Origin: Paenibacillus piri
Lineage (GTDB): Bacteria > Bacillota > Bacilli > Paenibacillales > NBRC-103111
NCBI RefSeq assembly: GCF_004354045.1
Contig: NZ_SMRT01000001.1
Span: 682,001 to 746,000 of the forward strand
DNA: 64,000 bases
Reading direction: 5' to 3'
Shown here piece after piece: positions 17,325-26,372 of the stretch. Position 1 is the stretch's first letter, and the number at the start of each line of letters is the position of its first letter. The translations under genes were made by a program, and so were the position numbers. The notes beneath the pieces were generated by a model. The model worked only from the letters and a program-made list of their open reading frames with translations, made no database searches and was not told the origin of the DNA.

Positions 17325-18206
17325 ATGATCAAAGACCGTTCCTTCGGCAGCCGTTTGTTCGATGCGTTCAATTACACGTTTCTCTCGTTGTTTGCGCTGG
17401 CTACGGTGCTGCCGTTCATTTATGTCGTTGCCGGGTCGTTTACGTCCCCGGAGGAAATGATTATGAAAAAGTTCGTGCTGTTTCCGACCCAGTTTTCTTT
17501 GGCGGGGTACAAGTATATTTTCTCCTCGAACATTATTTTGAGCAGTCTCGGGGTGACGATATTTGTAACGGCTGCCGGTACGCTGATCAACCTGCTGTTC
17601 ACCTGTCTGATGGCATACCCGCTGGCCCGCAAAGATTTGGACGGACGGCGCCCGATCCTGCTGATGGTTATATTTTCGATGCTGTTCAGCGGCGGCATGA
17701 TTCCGACCTACCTGATCGTCAAGGAGCTGGGCTTGCTCAATTCGTTTTGGGCGCTGCTGCTGCCCGGAGCGATCAGCGCGTTTAATTTGATCGTGTTGAA
17801 AAATTTTTTCCAGCAAATGCCCGAGGGTATGGAGGAGGCGGCCAAAATAGACGGCTGCAACGATCTGCGCATTTTGTTTCAAATCGTGATGCCGTTGTCG
17901 CTGCCGGCGATTGCGACCTTCGCCCTGTTTTACGCGGTAGGGCATTGGAACTCGTTCTTCTCGGCCGTGTTGTACATTAACGATAACCGGATGTGGCCGG
18001 TGCAAGTATGGCTGAGGCAGATCGTCATTTTGTCGCAGGGCGGCATAGGCGACTCGACGGCGTTCGATCAGACGTACATCGTTCCTCCTGCGCAAATTAT
18101 CAAGATGGCGGTCATCGTCATATCGACGCTGCCGATTCTGTGCGTGTACCCGTTTTTGCAAAAGCATTTCGCCAAAGGCGCCATGATCGGCTCCGTCAAA
18201 GGCTGA
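17325..18206 (+). CDS. ytcP: YtcP-type carbohydrate ABC permease (operon 2)
   Basis: 293 residues, the same length as the operon 1 counterpart. MalG-type with EAA loop MEEAAKIDGCNDLRILFQIVMPL and the conserved ending LPILCVYPFLQKHFAKGAMIGSVKG. AAAGGAGTGAG precedes the ATG. Inner-membrane partner of the upstream LplB-type subunit. Confidence 0.94.
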   Translation: MIKDRSFGSRLFDAFNYTFLSLFALATVLPFIYVVAGSFTSPEEMIMKKFVLFPTQFSLAGYKYIFSSNIILSSLGVTIFVTAAGTLINLLFTCLMAYPLARKDLDGRRPILLMVIFSMLFSGGMIPTYLIVKELGLLNSFWALLLPGAISAFNLIVLKNFFQQMPEGMEEAAKIDGCNDLRILFQIVMPLSLPAIATFALFYAVGHWNSFFSAVLYINDNRMWPVQVWLRQIVILSQGGIGDSTAFDQTYIVPPAQIIKMAVIVISTLPILCVYPFLQKHFAKGAMIGSVKG

Positions 18207-18436
18207 CGATTGCCGGTATACAAGGCTCGCCAATCGTTTCGGCTTGCGGGCGGCGGGCAGGTTTTGCCGGGTTCCAAGTTCGCTCTGCCAAAGGGGTGTG
18301 TGAGGTGACAAATTGCGAGGGAACGCAAACGGTAAGCATTCGTTCTTGCGCTTTGGGGGGATGTCATCCTCCGTAAACGCATGTCGCAGCCGGCGGGAGG
18401 GCAGATGAACAATTATGAATAAAGGAGTGGATTTCA

Positions 18437-19348
18437 ATGTCGGAGCATGTGACCCACACAGCGGTGCTGGAGGATTGCTTTAATCTGATGTTCGCCTCGG
18501 ACGGCATCAACCCGGCTTTCAAGGAGGCGGGCAGAAAGTATCCGCATTTTGCGCAGTTCGGAAGCGTCACGCGGTCGGGGGACCGGTTCACCATCAATTT
18601 ATTGAAGGATTACCGCGGAAGATGGGAATCCCGGACGCCGGAAGACAAGCTCGATTACAAGCTGGCGTTTATATTGGGCTGGCTGTCCCACCGGGCCGCC
18701 GATCGCCAAATGAAGCCGGTGTTCCGCGAAGCGGAGCCGGAATCGACGCAGTTTCCGACCGACTGCAGCGTGTATCACGACGCGTTTATATTCAGCGAGC
18801 TGTATACGAATCATGCGAATTCGCCGTTTCATTTTCAATTGGCCAGCTTCGAGAACGGCATCGCCAGCCTGCCGGTTTCGGCCGAGTTCAATATGAAGGC
18901 GGTCACCGATTTTTATCGGATTTTGCATCAGAGAGCACTGATCGAGATGCATACATTCATTCCCGATACGGATGATATTGAAGGCTGGATGGATAAGCTG
19001 TATGCTCGACATCAGGAGCAAATCATTCAGCTGGAACGGTATGCGGAGGCGGTCGTATCGCCGGACCCGGCGAAAGTGAAGCGGTTCGTGGTCGACACAA
19101 ACTTTTATGACCGCAATGAGCCGATATTGCAGCTGACCGCATCGCTCAGGAAAGGCGGGCAAGCGACCGGGGAGCAGCTGCAAGCGGCGGTGAATGCCGA
19201 ACCGCGCAGCCATTACGGCAATGCCATTAAGACCGGCTTTCATTATATTTATTATGCGAGCCGGTTTTTTTCCGGCGTCATCGATGAAGAGGAGCTCAGA
19301 GACAAGCTTGACATCGGTAAAAAAGGGCGCGACGGCCAGTCGGTCTGA
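18437..19348 (+). CDS. Protein of unknown function inside importer operon 2
   Basis: 303 residues, RBS AAAGGAGTGG before ATG 18437. No signal peptide and no membrane segment. It is rich in His, Asp, Phe and Tyr. Features such as HTAVLEDCF, LGWLSHRAADRQM and SVYHDAFIFSEL place His and Asp residues on predicted helices. This is reminiscent of the helical zinc-dependent phospholipase C / nuclease fold, but I cannot confirm that family. It lies between the permease pair and the binding-protein gene of the same operon, with the same orientation. A cytoplasmic enzyme acting on the imported compound is a reasonable inference, no more. Confidence 0.75.
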   Translation: MSEHVTHTAVLEDCFNLMFASDGINPAFKEAGRKYPHFAQFGSVTRSGDRFTINLLKDYRGRWESRTPEDKLDYKLAFILGWLSHRAADRQMKPVFREAEPESTQFPTDCSVYHDAFIFSELYTNHANSPFHFQLASFENGIASLPVSAEFNMKAVTDFYRILHQRALIEMHTFIPDTDDIEGWMDKLYARHQEQIIQLERYAEAVVSPDPAKVKRFVVDTNFYDRNEPILQLTASLRKGGQATGEQLQAAVNAEPRSHYGNAIKTGFHYIYYASRFFSGVIDEEELRDKLDIGKKGRDGQSV

Positions 19349-19483
19349 TCGGCGCGCGGCGCGCGGGAGCGTGTGCCGAACCGGCAGCTGCGGCCGCAGC
19401 CGGCCTGTCGGCAACGGAATATGAAAGAGCAGACACGCTTCCGGCGGCCGCTTTTCCTAATTTTACAATAAGGGGGAACTATC

Positions 19484-21025
19484 ATGGTATACGGCAACAG
19501 TCAAAGCAAGCATTGGCGAAAGCTATCGGCCGTCAGTTTGGTAACCGCCTTCTCGCTGGGCTTGATCGGATGCAGCGGCAGCGCGGGTACGCCGGCGCCG
19601 GGCGATAAGAAAGCGTCAGAGGAAAGCAAGGAGCCTTTTCGCATCACGATGATGAACCAGAGCGTATTGGCGGAGCCTCCGCGGGCTGACGATCCGATCG
19701 TTAAAGCGGTTGAGAAGCATACGAATACGAAGCTGGAAATTCAGTGGGTGCCCGGCTCCACCTACGATGAGAAGCTGAATGCCACGGTCGCCTCCGGGCA
19801 GCTGCCGATGGTCATTCTCGTCAACGGCAAGCCGATGCCGATCATCAATGCGATTCGCGCCGGCCACTTCTGGGAAATCGGCTCGTATTTGAAAGATTAT
19901 CCGAATCTGGAAAGAGCCATGAACAAGGATGTGCTGAGAAACACAGCGGTCGATAATAAAAATTATTATATTTTCAGAAGCCGTTCGCTTGTCGGGGACG
20001 GCATGATTTACCGGACGGACTGGCTGCAGTCGCTGGGGCTGAAGCCGCCGGCCAATCTCGATGAGCTGTACAATGTAATCAAGGCGTTTACGCTTAACGA
20101 TCCGGACAAAAACGGCAAGCAGGATACGATCGGGATGGGCGAGGAGTCGTCGATCCGAGGATTTAAGTTCGTTATGGCTGCAAACGGCGGGGGCAATGAA
20201 TGGGAGCTGAAGGACGGCAAGCTGGCGCCGACGACGTTCACCAAGCCATATTTGGATACGATGAACTTTTACCGCAGACTGTACCAGGAGAAGCTGATCA
20301 ATCTCGACTTCGCCATTACGACCCGGGTGAAAAATATCGACAACGTCAACAAAGGGTTGTACGGGCTGCGGCTCGGCGACCCGGACTTTATTACGAGACA
20401 TTCCGAGCTGTTCAAAATCAATCCGAAGGCGGAGCTCGACGTTTCGAGTACGATCAACGGGCCTCAAGGAGCCAAGGTGCTGATGGACAGCGGCTGGTCC
20501 GGCGCGTTCCTGATCCCGAAGCAGAGCGTCAAGACGGAGGCGGAGCTGAAAAAAATATTGGCTTACTTCGACAAGCTGTCGGATGAGGCGGGACAAAATA
20601 TTTTTGAATGGGGCCTTGAAGGGGTTCATTATACGGTTGAGAACGGCAAAGCGAAACGGACGCCCGAGCAGGATACGAAATACGCCTCCGAGGTGATCCA
20701 TCTGCAGCAGGCGATGCAGGTTTCGGACGGCTCGCGCGCGATGCCGGGCGATATGGACAAATATACGGCAAAATATAAAGCGGCCAAAAAAGCGGTGGCG
20801 AACAATCTGGTTGTCAATCCGGCGGCCGCCTACATTACGCCTACGCTGGTCAGCAAAGGGTCGGAGCTGAATAAAATTGTTAACGACGGACGGGTCAAGT
20901 ACATTATGGGCGAAATCGACGAAAAAGGCTGGAAGGACGTTCTGGACAAATGGACGAAAGCTGGCGGAGACAAGGTGATCGAGGAAATCAATCAGGAATA
21001 TGCCAAAGATCCGAACAAAAAGTAA
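19484..21025 (+). CDS. Extracellular solute-binding lipoprotein (operon 2)
   Basis: 513 residues. Signal peptide with lipobox LIGC (Cys at about residue 30), then a Ser/Gly/Pro linker and an LplA-like sugar-binding fold. The N-terminal body (HTNTKLEIQWVPGSTYDEKLNATVASGQLP) parallels the operon 1 binding protein (RTNTKLTVQWVPGADYGDRVNVALAAGDIP), so the two are paralogues. RBS AAGGGGGAA precedes ATG 19484. It is followed 32 bases later by an enolase-superfamily enzyme that probably acts on the imported compound. Confidence 0.94.
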   Translation: MVYGNSQSKHWRKLSAVSLVTAFSLGLIGCSGSAGTPAPGDKKASEESKEPFRITMMNQSVLAEPPRADDPIVKAVEKHTNTKLEIQWVPGSTYDEKLNATVASGQLPMVILVNGKPMPIINAIRAGHFWEIGSYLKDYPNLERAMNKDVLRNTAVDNKNYYIFRSRSLVGDGMIYRTDWLQSLGLKPPANLDELYNVIKAFTLNDPDKNGKQDTIGMGEESSIRGFKFVMAANGGGNEWELKDGKLAPTTFTKPYLDTMNFYRRLYQEKLINLDFAITTRVKNIDNVNKGLYGLRLGDPDFITRHSELFKINPKAELDVSSTINGPQGAKVLMDSGWSGAFLIPKQSVKTEAELKKILAYFDKLSDEAGQNIFEWGLEGVHYTVENGKAKRTPEQDTKYASEVIHLQQAMQVSDGSRAMPGDMDKYTAKYKAAKKAVANNLVVNPAAAYITPTLVSKGSELNKIVNDGRVKYIMGEIDEKGWKDVLDKWTKAGGDKVIEEINQEYAKDPNKK

Positions 21026-21057
21026 GCGAAAAACGAATCACTGGAGGATGCTTATAA

Positions 21058-22143
21058 ATGAAAGTTACGAACATCATTTCCTATACAGGCAGCGGCTTGT
21101 TCTATGTCAAGGTGGAGACGGACGAAGGCGTCACCGGTTACGGCGAATGCAGTCCGATGCAGGTCGATACGATTTTGCAGATCGTGAACGGCGTCATTAA
21201 ACCGCAGCTGATCGGAATGGACCCGTTCGACATCGAAAAAATCGAAGAGAAGATCATGAGAAAGCATTATAAAATATCCGGGCAGCTGCTGGCGATGGCT
21301 TACAGCGGCGTCGAAATCGCCTTGTGGGACGCGAAAGCGAAATATGTGAACCAGCCTTTATACAATTTACTGGGCGGGAAGTACAGAGCGGTGATTCCAT
21401 TGTACGGATCGAGCATGAGCCGCGATTTGACCCATGAGCAGGAAGCCGACAAGCTGCGCGAGGGGCTGGAGAAGTACAGCTTCAAGGCGGTCAAAATTAA
21501 AGTCGGTCCGCGCTACGGCACCGGCCTCCCGGTCGATCTGAGCGATGACGCCCGGAAGGTACGCAAGGTGAGGGAGGCGATCGGCCCCGACTGCCGGCTG
21601 ATGATCGACGGCAACAGCTCGTATACGTATATTCAGGCCGTTCAGCTGTACGATAAGATCAAGGAATACGACATCCACCATTACGAGGAGCCATGCCCTT
21701 ATTACGATGTGGATGCATATGTGAAATTATGCGGGACGCTGCCGGTGCCGATTCACGTGGGCGAGCAGGATTGGAACCTGTTCACGTTCCGCGATTTTAT
21801 CGCCAAGGGCGCCTGCCATCTGTATGCGGCCGACCCGATCAAATGCGGCGGGCTGCTGAGCGCCAAACGGGCGGCGACGTTGTGCCGGGCGTTCAACATT
21901 CATTACGTGCCGCATAACACTACCCGCGGAGTCGGCTTTGCGGCCGCCCTGCATTTGGCGGGAAGCACGCCGGAATGCACCAGCTACTACGAATATTCGA
22001 TCGAGAAAAACAATTTGCGGGAACAATTGCTGAAGGAGCAGTTCGTTGTCGAAGACGGCTACATCCATGTGCCCGACGGCCCGGGGCTGGGCATCGAGCT
22101 GGACGAGGAAAAAATGGAACGGCTGCTGCAGGTGTCGAGGTAG
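21058..22143 (+). CDS. Mandelate racemase/muconate lactonising enzyme-family protein (enolase superfamily)
   Basis: 361 residues. The N-terminal capping domain (about 1-125) is followed by a TIM-barrel domain. The expected active-site pattern is present: KIK in FKAVKIKVG, first metal ligand in MIDGNSSY, second in YEEP, third in HVGEQDW, and a late histidine in YVPHNTTRG. It would abstract the alpha-proton of a sugar acid or related carboxylate, giving dehydration or epimerisation. RBS GGAGGATGC is strong. Last gene of importer operon 2, followed by a terminator at 22168-22220. Exact substrate unknown. Confidence 0.9.
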   Translation: MKVTNIISYTGSGLFYVKVETDEGVTGYGECSPMQVDTILQIVNGVIKPQLIGMDPFDIEKIEEKIMRKHYKISGQLLAMAYSGVEIALWDAKAKYVNQPLYNLLGGKYRAVIPLYGSSMSRDLTHEQEADKLREGLEKYSFKAVKIKVGPRYGTGLPVDLSDDARKVRKVREAIGPDCRLMIDGNSSYTYIQAVQLYDKIKEYDIHHYEEPCPYYDVDAYVKLCGTLPVPIHVGEQDWNLFTFRDFIAKGACHLYAADPIKCGGLLSAKRAATLCRAFNIHYVPHNTTRGVGFAAALHLAGSTPECTSYYEYSIEKNNLREQLLKEQFVVEDGYIHVPDGPGLGIELDEEKMERLLQVSR

Positions 22144-22167
22144 CAGCGGGTATAAAGTTGTTTGTTG

Positions 22168-22220
22168 GAAACGCGTTTTCGACCGCCGGCAACCGGTGGC
22201 GGGAAGCGTTTCTTTTTTTT
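22168..22220. terminator. Terminator between convergent operon 2 and IclR gene 1
   Basis: GAAACGC (22168-22174) pairs with GCGTTTC (22206-22212), and inside it CCGCCGG / CCGGTGG pair around CAA. Eight T residues follow on the plus strand. Confidence 0.82.
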
Positions 22221-22227
22221 CGTTAAA

Positions 22228-23031
22228 TTAACGATACCCCAATTTGGCGGAAATTTCGATCGAGACATTCCGTACCATCTCGCCGATTTCCTTCAGCCGA
22301 TCGTCGTCCATCCGCCATTTCGGGCCCGAAACGCTGAAGGAAGCGGCAGGTTCCTTCAAGTGATTGAAGATCGGAGCCGCAGCGCAGCGAACTTCCAGCT
22401 CGTGCTCGCCGTCGTCGATCGCATAGCCTCTCTGTTTGATCGTTTCCAAATCGTCAAGCAGCGCTCCGCGGGTAGCCAGCGTATGGGTCGTAAACGGCAT
22501 CAGACCTTCGGCGATGACGGCTTCGAGCAGCGGCTTGGGCGAAAACGCCAATATCGCTTTACCGACTCCCGTACAATACATGGGATTGCGGAGCCCGATC
22601 TGGGAGTGCATGCGAATCGTTTTGGGCGATTCCACTTTATCGATATATACGACCCGCAGCCCGTCCCGCACGACCAAATGCACCGTTTCCCCGACCTGAT
22701 CGGCAAGCTTGCGCAAAAGGGGCGAGGCAATATCGCGAATGTTCAAAGTTTTGAGTGCGATAGCGGCGAGCCGAAGGGAATACATGCCGATTCGGTAACG
22801 CTCCGTGAGGCTGTCCTGCTCGACAAGTCCAATCCTTTGAAAAGCGGCCAAATGCTTGCAGACGCTGCTCGGGTTTTCCTCAGCTAGGCGGGAGATCTCA
22901 CTGACGGATGCCCCGCTTGTTTGGGTTTCGCAAATGTCGGCCAATATATGAAGCACATGCAGCGCCTTGACAACCGTGGAAGACGCCACTTTTTCCTTGT
23001 TTTTTCCTGCTTGCGCAATTCTCCGGGTCAT
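22228..23031 (-). CDS. IclR-family transcriptional regulator 1
   Basis: 267 residues. N-terminal winged helix (SVSEISRLAEENPSSVCKHL) and the C-terminal IclR effector domain (ETVHLVVRDGLRVVYIDKVE, GVGKAILAF, RGYAIDDGEHELEVRCAAAPI). It is divergent from the second enolase-superfamily gene, and palindromes lie in the shared 206-base region (23071-23091 and 23194-23219). It therefore probably controls the sugar-acid operon starting at 23238. AGGAGGG precedes the ATG. Confidence 0.93.
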   Translation of the reverse strand: MTRRIAQAGKNKEKVASSTVVKALHVLHILADICETQTSGASVSEISRLAEENPSSVCKHLAAFQRIGLVEQDSLTERYRIGMYSLRLAAIALKTLNIRDIASPLLRKLADQVGETVHLVVRDGLRVVYIDKVESPKTIRMHSQIGLRNPMYCTGVGKAILAFSPKPLLEAVIAEGLMPFTTHTLATRGALLDDLETIKQRGYAIDDGEHELEVRCAAAPIFNHLKEPAASFSVSGPKWRMDDDRLKEIGEMVRNVSIEISAKLGYR

Positions 23032-23070
23032 GCCGGTCCCTCCTTCAAATTAAAAACGTTTGTCATTCAA

Positions 23071-23091
23071 ATTGGAAACTATATTTTCAAT
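23071..23091. promoter_or_regulatory. Imperfect palindrome near the IclR 1 start
   Basis: ATTGGAAA (23071-23078) and TTTTCAAT (23084-23091) around 5 bases, 7 of 8 positions paired. It lies 40-60 bases upstream of the IclR 1 start codon and shares the GAAA/TTTC half-site with the palindromes at 23194-23219, as expected of one regulator binding both sites. Confidence 0.55.
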
Positions 23092-23151
23092 TTTATTTAT
23101 GAACATATGTTATTGCATAAAAAGGATAGGGTCAATGGCCAGTTAAATGGG

Positions 23152-23180
23152 TTGACAGGTTTTGGAAGCTGTTTTATAGT
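23152..23180 (+). promoter_or_regulatory. Promoter of the sugar-acid operon
   Basis: TTGACA (23152-23157) and TATAGT (23175-23180) with a 17-base spacer, 58 bases ahead of GTG 23238. Confidence 0.82.
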
Positions 23181-23193
23181 TTGTATATAATCA

Positions 23194-23219
23194 GAAATTA
23201 TATTTCTATATTAGAAATA
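23194..23219. promoter_or_regulatory. Overlapping palindromes downstream of the sugar-acid promoter (probable IclR 1 operator)
   Basis: GAAAT-TAT-ATTTC (23194-23206) and TATTTCTA-TAT-TAGAAATA (23201-23219) are both perfect and share the central TATTTC. They sit 14-39 bases after the -10 box, where bound protein would block transcription. The repeated GAAA/TTTC half-site also occurs at 23071-23091. Confidence 0.7.
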
Positions 23220-23237
23220 AGAGAGGAGCTTGATCTG

Positions 23238-24386
23238 GTGATTATTACGGATGTGGAAACGTTTATCGTAGGGAATCCATGGAAAAACTGGCTGTTCGTC
23301 AAATTGCACACGAAGGAAGGTGTTTACGGTATAGGCGAAGGAACGTTAAACGGTTTTGCCAAAACGGTCGAAGCCGCTATCCATGAGCTGAAGCATCTGT
23401 ATATCGGCATGAACGTTCACGACGTAGAAACGATCGCCTTGAAAATGACGCGCGACGTTTATTCCGACGGAGGACAAATTCAAGGTTCCGCTTTGGCTGC
23501 AGTTGAAAGCGCTTGCTGGGATATTATCGGCAAGGAAGCGAACCAGCCGCTTTATAATCTTTTGGGGGGGAGATGCCACGAAAAGCTCCGCTGCTATGCC
23601 AACGGATGGTACCGCGGACCGCGCGATCCGCAAATGTTTCATGAAAAGGCGAAAGCAGTCGTCGACAAAGGCTACACGGCTTTAAAATTCGATCCGTTCG
23701 GGAACGCCTGGCGCACCGTGGAGAAAAGGGATTTTCAAACGGCGCTTGAAATTGTCGCTGCCGTTCGCGAGGCGGTCGGACCGGACGTCGATATTTTAAT
23801 CGAAGGGCATAATCGTTTCAGCGTACATACGGCGCTGCAGTTTGCGGATGCGATGGTTCCGTATAAACCGGCATGGTTCGAGGCGCCGGTGCCGCCGCAA
23901 AATATTTCCTCTATGGTCGAGGTGGCCAAACGGAGTCCCGTGCCGATCGCTTGCGGCGAAGATTATTATTGCCGCGAACAGTTCGCCGAACTGTTGAAGC
24001 ATGATGCGGTTCATATCATTCAGCTCGAACCCCAATACTTGGGGATTTCCGCCTCCAAACAAATCGGCGGCATGGTGCACGCCCATAACGGGGTCATTGC
24101 GCCGCATAGCGCGCAAGGGCCGATTTGCTCAGTCATTTGCGCTCATTTGAACATGGCGACTCCGAACTTCTTCATTCATGAAATTTTCGACGAATTTAAC
24201 GAACCGTGGGAGGAGCATGTGCTGATCCCGCCGATGAAGGTCGAGAACGGTTATTTGCAGCCGCCCGAAGGTCCCGGTCTTGGCATCGATCTCAATCTGG
24301 AGGAAATCGCGAAGCATCCTTACCATCCCGGTCATTGGATTCCGCTCTTTAAACAAGGGTGGGAAAAGCGTCAAAAGCTTGATTAA
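23238..24386 (+). CDS. Enolase-superfamily sugar-acid dehydratase (galactonate dehydratase-like)
   Basis: 382 residues from GTG 23238, behind AGAGGAG with 9-base spacing. The length and motif order fit D-galactonate dehydratase relatives: KFDPFG, EGHNRF (metal ligand with the His two residues later), WFEAPVP, CGEDYYC and PHSAQGP near the end. The expected reaction is loss of water from an aldonic acid to give a 2-keto-3-deoxy acid. First gene of a six-gene run with a zinc dehydrogenase, an SDR and an ABC importer, controlled by a promoter and palindromes just upstream. Exact sugar acid unknown. Confidence 0.9.
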   Translation: MIITDVETFIVGNPWKNWLFVKLHTKEGVYGIGEGTLNGFAKTVEAAIHELKHLYIGMNVHDVETIALKMTRDVYSDGGQIQGSALAAVESACWDIIGKEANQPLYNLLGGRCHEKLRCYANGWYRGPRDPQMFHEKAKAVVDKGYTALKFDPFGNAWRTVEKRDFQTALEIVAAVREAVGPDVDILIEGHNRFSVHTALQFADAMVPYKPAWFEAPVPPQNISSMVEVAKRSPVPIACGEDYYCREQFAELLKHDAVHIIQLEPQYLGISASKQIGGMVHAHNGVIAPHSAQGPICSVICAHLNMATPNFFIHEIFDEFNEPWEEHVLIPPMKVENGYLQPPEGPGLGIDLNLEEIAKHPYHPGHWIPLFKQGWEKRQKLD

Positions 24387-24425
24387 GCAATTTACCAGGC
24401 AAAAAATCGGATGGGAGGCTCAGCT

Positions 24426-25415
24426 ATGAAAGCACTGGTATATGAAGGGCCCCGAAGCATGAACGTCAAGGAGCTGGAGATTCCGGTTCCCCGGCCGGAC
24501 GAAGTATTGATTCGGGTGGAGCGGGCCGGCATTTGCGGCTCGGAGCTAAGCGGTTATTTGGGCCATAATTCGCTGCGCAAGCCGCCGCTCGTGATGGGAC
24601 ATGAGTTTTCCGGCACGATCGAACGGCTGGGCAGCGGCGTTTCCCGTTTCCGCATAGGAGATCGCGTAACGGCGAACCCGCTCGTCTCCTGCGGCCGATG
24701 CCGCGACTGCACGACCGGTGCAGCCCAGCTGTGCGCCGAACGGAGGCTGCTCGGCGCCCACCGTCCCGGAGCTTTTGCGGAATTTGTGGCAATTGAGGAA
24801 AGAAACGTATATCGGCTGGAGGATCACGTTTCTTTGGACGAGGGAGCGCTAACCGAGCCGTTCGCTTGTGCGGTTCATATTTGCAAGCTGGCGGAATTGA
24901 GGCCAACCGATCGGTTTCTCATTATAGGCGCCGGTCCGATCGGGCTGCTGGCGCTTCTGGCGGCAAAGGCATACGGGCTCAGGCATATCGTTCTGATCGA
25001 CGTCAACGAGGAACGGCTGGAGATCGCCAAGGAACTGGGGGCCGTGACGGCGGCCGATATACGGGCGCTTGGCGCTGCTGTGAAATTTGATGCTGCCGTA
25101 GACGCGGTTGGCTTGGAAATCACGCGTCGGACATGTCTGGAATTTGTAAAACCGGGAGGTCGGGTCGTGTTTACCGGGCTGCACGAGGAAGACAGCAAGC
25201 TTCCGGTCAACCTGTTGATTCGCAGCGAAATTCAGGTTAAGGGAGCTTTCGCTTATCATTCCGACGACTTTGAAACGGCCTTGCAATGGATTGCCGAGAG
25301 CCGGGTCGATTTGTCCCCTTGGACGATTCATGCGCCCTTGGAGGAAGGGGGGGCCTGCTTCGAAAAACTGCTCTCGAATCCGCAAAAAATCGCCAAAATC
25401 TTGTTGACCGTTTGA
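24426..25415 (+). CDS. Zinc-dependent medium-chain alcohol/polyol dehydrogenase
   Basis: 329 residues from ATG 24426, with GGGAGG about 9 bases upstream; ATG 24411 overlaps that ribosome site. Catalytic zinc ligands are visible in GICGSE and GHEF, and four structural-zinc cysteines in CGRCRDCTTGAAQLC. The Rossmann motif is GAGPIGLLALLAAKAYG. It probably oxidises a sugar, sugar acid or polyol with NAD+ in the same pathway as the neighbouring dehydratase and SDR, resembling sorbitol or L-threonine/galactitol dehydrogenases. Confidence 0.9.
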   Translation: MKALVYEGPRSMNVKELEIPVPRPDEVLIRVERAGICGSELSGYLGHNSLRKPPLVMGHEFSGTIERLGSGVSRFRIGDRVTANPLVSCGRCRDCTTGAAQLCAERRLLGAHRPGAFAEFVAIEERNVYRLEDHVSLDEGALTEPFACAVHICKLAELRPTDRFLIIGAGPIGLLALLAAKAYGLRHIVLIDVNEERLEIAKELGAVTAADIRALGAAVKFDAAVDAVGLEITRRTCLEFVKPGGRVVFTGLHEEDSKLPVNLLIRSEIQVKGAFAYHSDDFETALQWIAESRVDLSPWTIHAPLEEGGACFEKLLSNPQKIAKILLTV

Positions 25416-25489
25416 ACAGTCGACAGCTCGAAAACCGTCTTGCCAGGCGGGGCAAACCTAATCATGATTCGGAAGGGAGCCGACAATTC

Positions 25490-26299
25490 ATGCATATCGA
25501 TTTAAACGGAAAGGTCGCAATCGTTACCGGCGCAGGCCGCGGAATAGGGAGGGAGATTGCAGTCACTTTGGCCCGCGAAGGCGTAATCACGGTAGTCACG
25601 GACATTAACGAATCCAACCTCAACGATTTACGGCAGGAATTTGTGCAGCAAGGGTATCAGGGAAGCCAATACTTATGCGACGTACGGGAATTCGGGCAAA
25701 TTGCCGAAGTGGTCCGCGATGTGGAGCAGAAGCTCGGCCGCATCGATATTTTGGTCAACAATGCCGGAGTGGCCGGCGGCGGAACGGTAGACACGCTCCA
25801 GGAGGAAGTATGGGACCTCAACCTCGATATTAATTTAAAAGGCACTTTCCTGATGTGCAAGGCGGTTGTGCCGATTATGAAAAAGCAAAAGTCGGGCCGT
25901 ATCATCAATGCGGCATCGTTTGCGGCGATCGTACCTTCTTATGGGAGCGCAGCCTACGCCTCGTCCAAGGCCGGCGTGGAGCAGTTTACCCGGGTGTTGG
26001 CAGGCGAGCTCGGACCGTGGGACATTACCGTGAACTGCTATTCGCCCGGCATGATCCCTACCGATATGAATCATTTTGCGGAGCTGCCGGCACAGCAGCA
26101 GCAGCGGCTGCTCGATACGCTGACGCTGCGCCATTGGGGAAAGAAGGATGATGTCGCTCATTTGATTTGCTTCCTCGCTTCCGACTTTGCCGGGTATATT
26201 ACCGGAACCATGATCGATGTCAGCGGTGGGAAGCTGGCGACGCAAATCCCGCGGATTGCCTATGAGAGGGCGGCGGCTGACGGGAAATACGAGTTTTAG
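25490..26299 (+). CDS. Short-chain dehydrogenase/reductase (SDR 1)
   Basis: 269 residues from ATG 25490 behind GGAAGGGAG. Classical SDR: cofactor motif TGAGRGIG, NNAG, and catalytic Ser then YASSK (Tyr and Lys). An aspartate after beta-2 (VVTDINES) suggests NAD(H) rather than NADP(H). It follows the zinc dehydrogenase by 74 bases and precedes the importer genes, so it likely oxidises or reduces an intermediate of the same sugar-acid route. Confidence 0.92.
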   Translation: MHIDLNGKVAIVTGAGRGIGREIAVTLAREGVITVVTDINESNLNDLRQEFVQQGYQGSQYLCDVREFGQIAEVVRDVEQKLGRIDILVNNAGVAGGGTVDTLQEEVWDLNLDINLKGTFLMCKAVVPIMKKQKSGRIINAASFAAIVPSYGSAAYASSKAGVEQFTRVLAGELGPWDITVNCYSPGMIPTDMNHFAELPAQQQQRLLDTLTLRHWGKKDDVAHLICFLASDFAGYITGTMIDVSGGKLATQIPRIAYERAAADGKYEF

Positions 26300-26372
26300 A
26301 AGTCCGGTGAATAAGTATGAACATTGGACAATGACGGGTTTGACAAAAAATCAATTAGGGGAGGTTTCAAAA

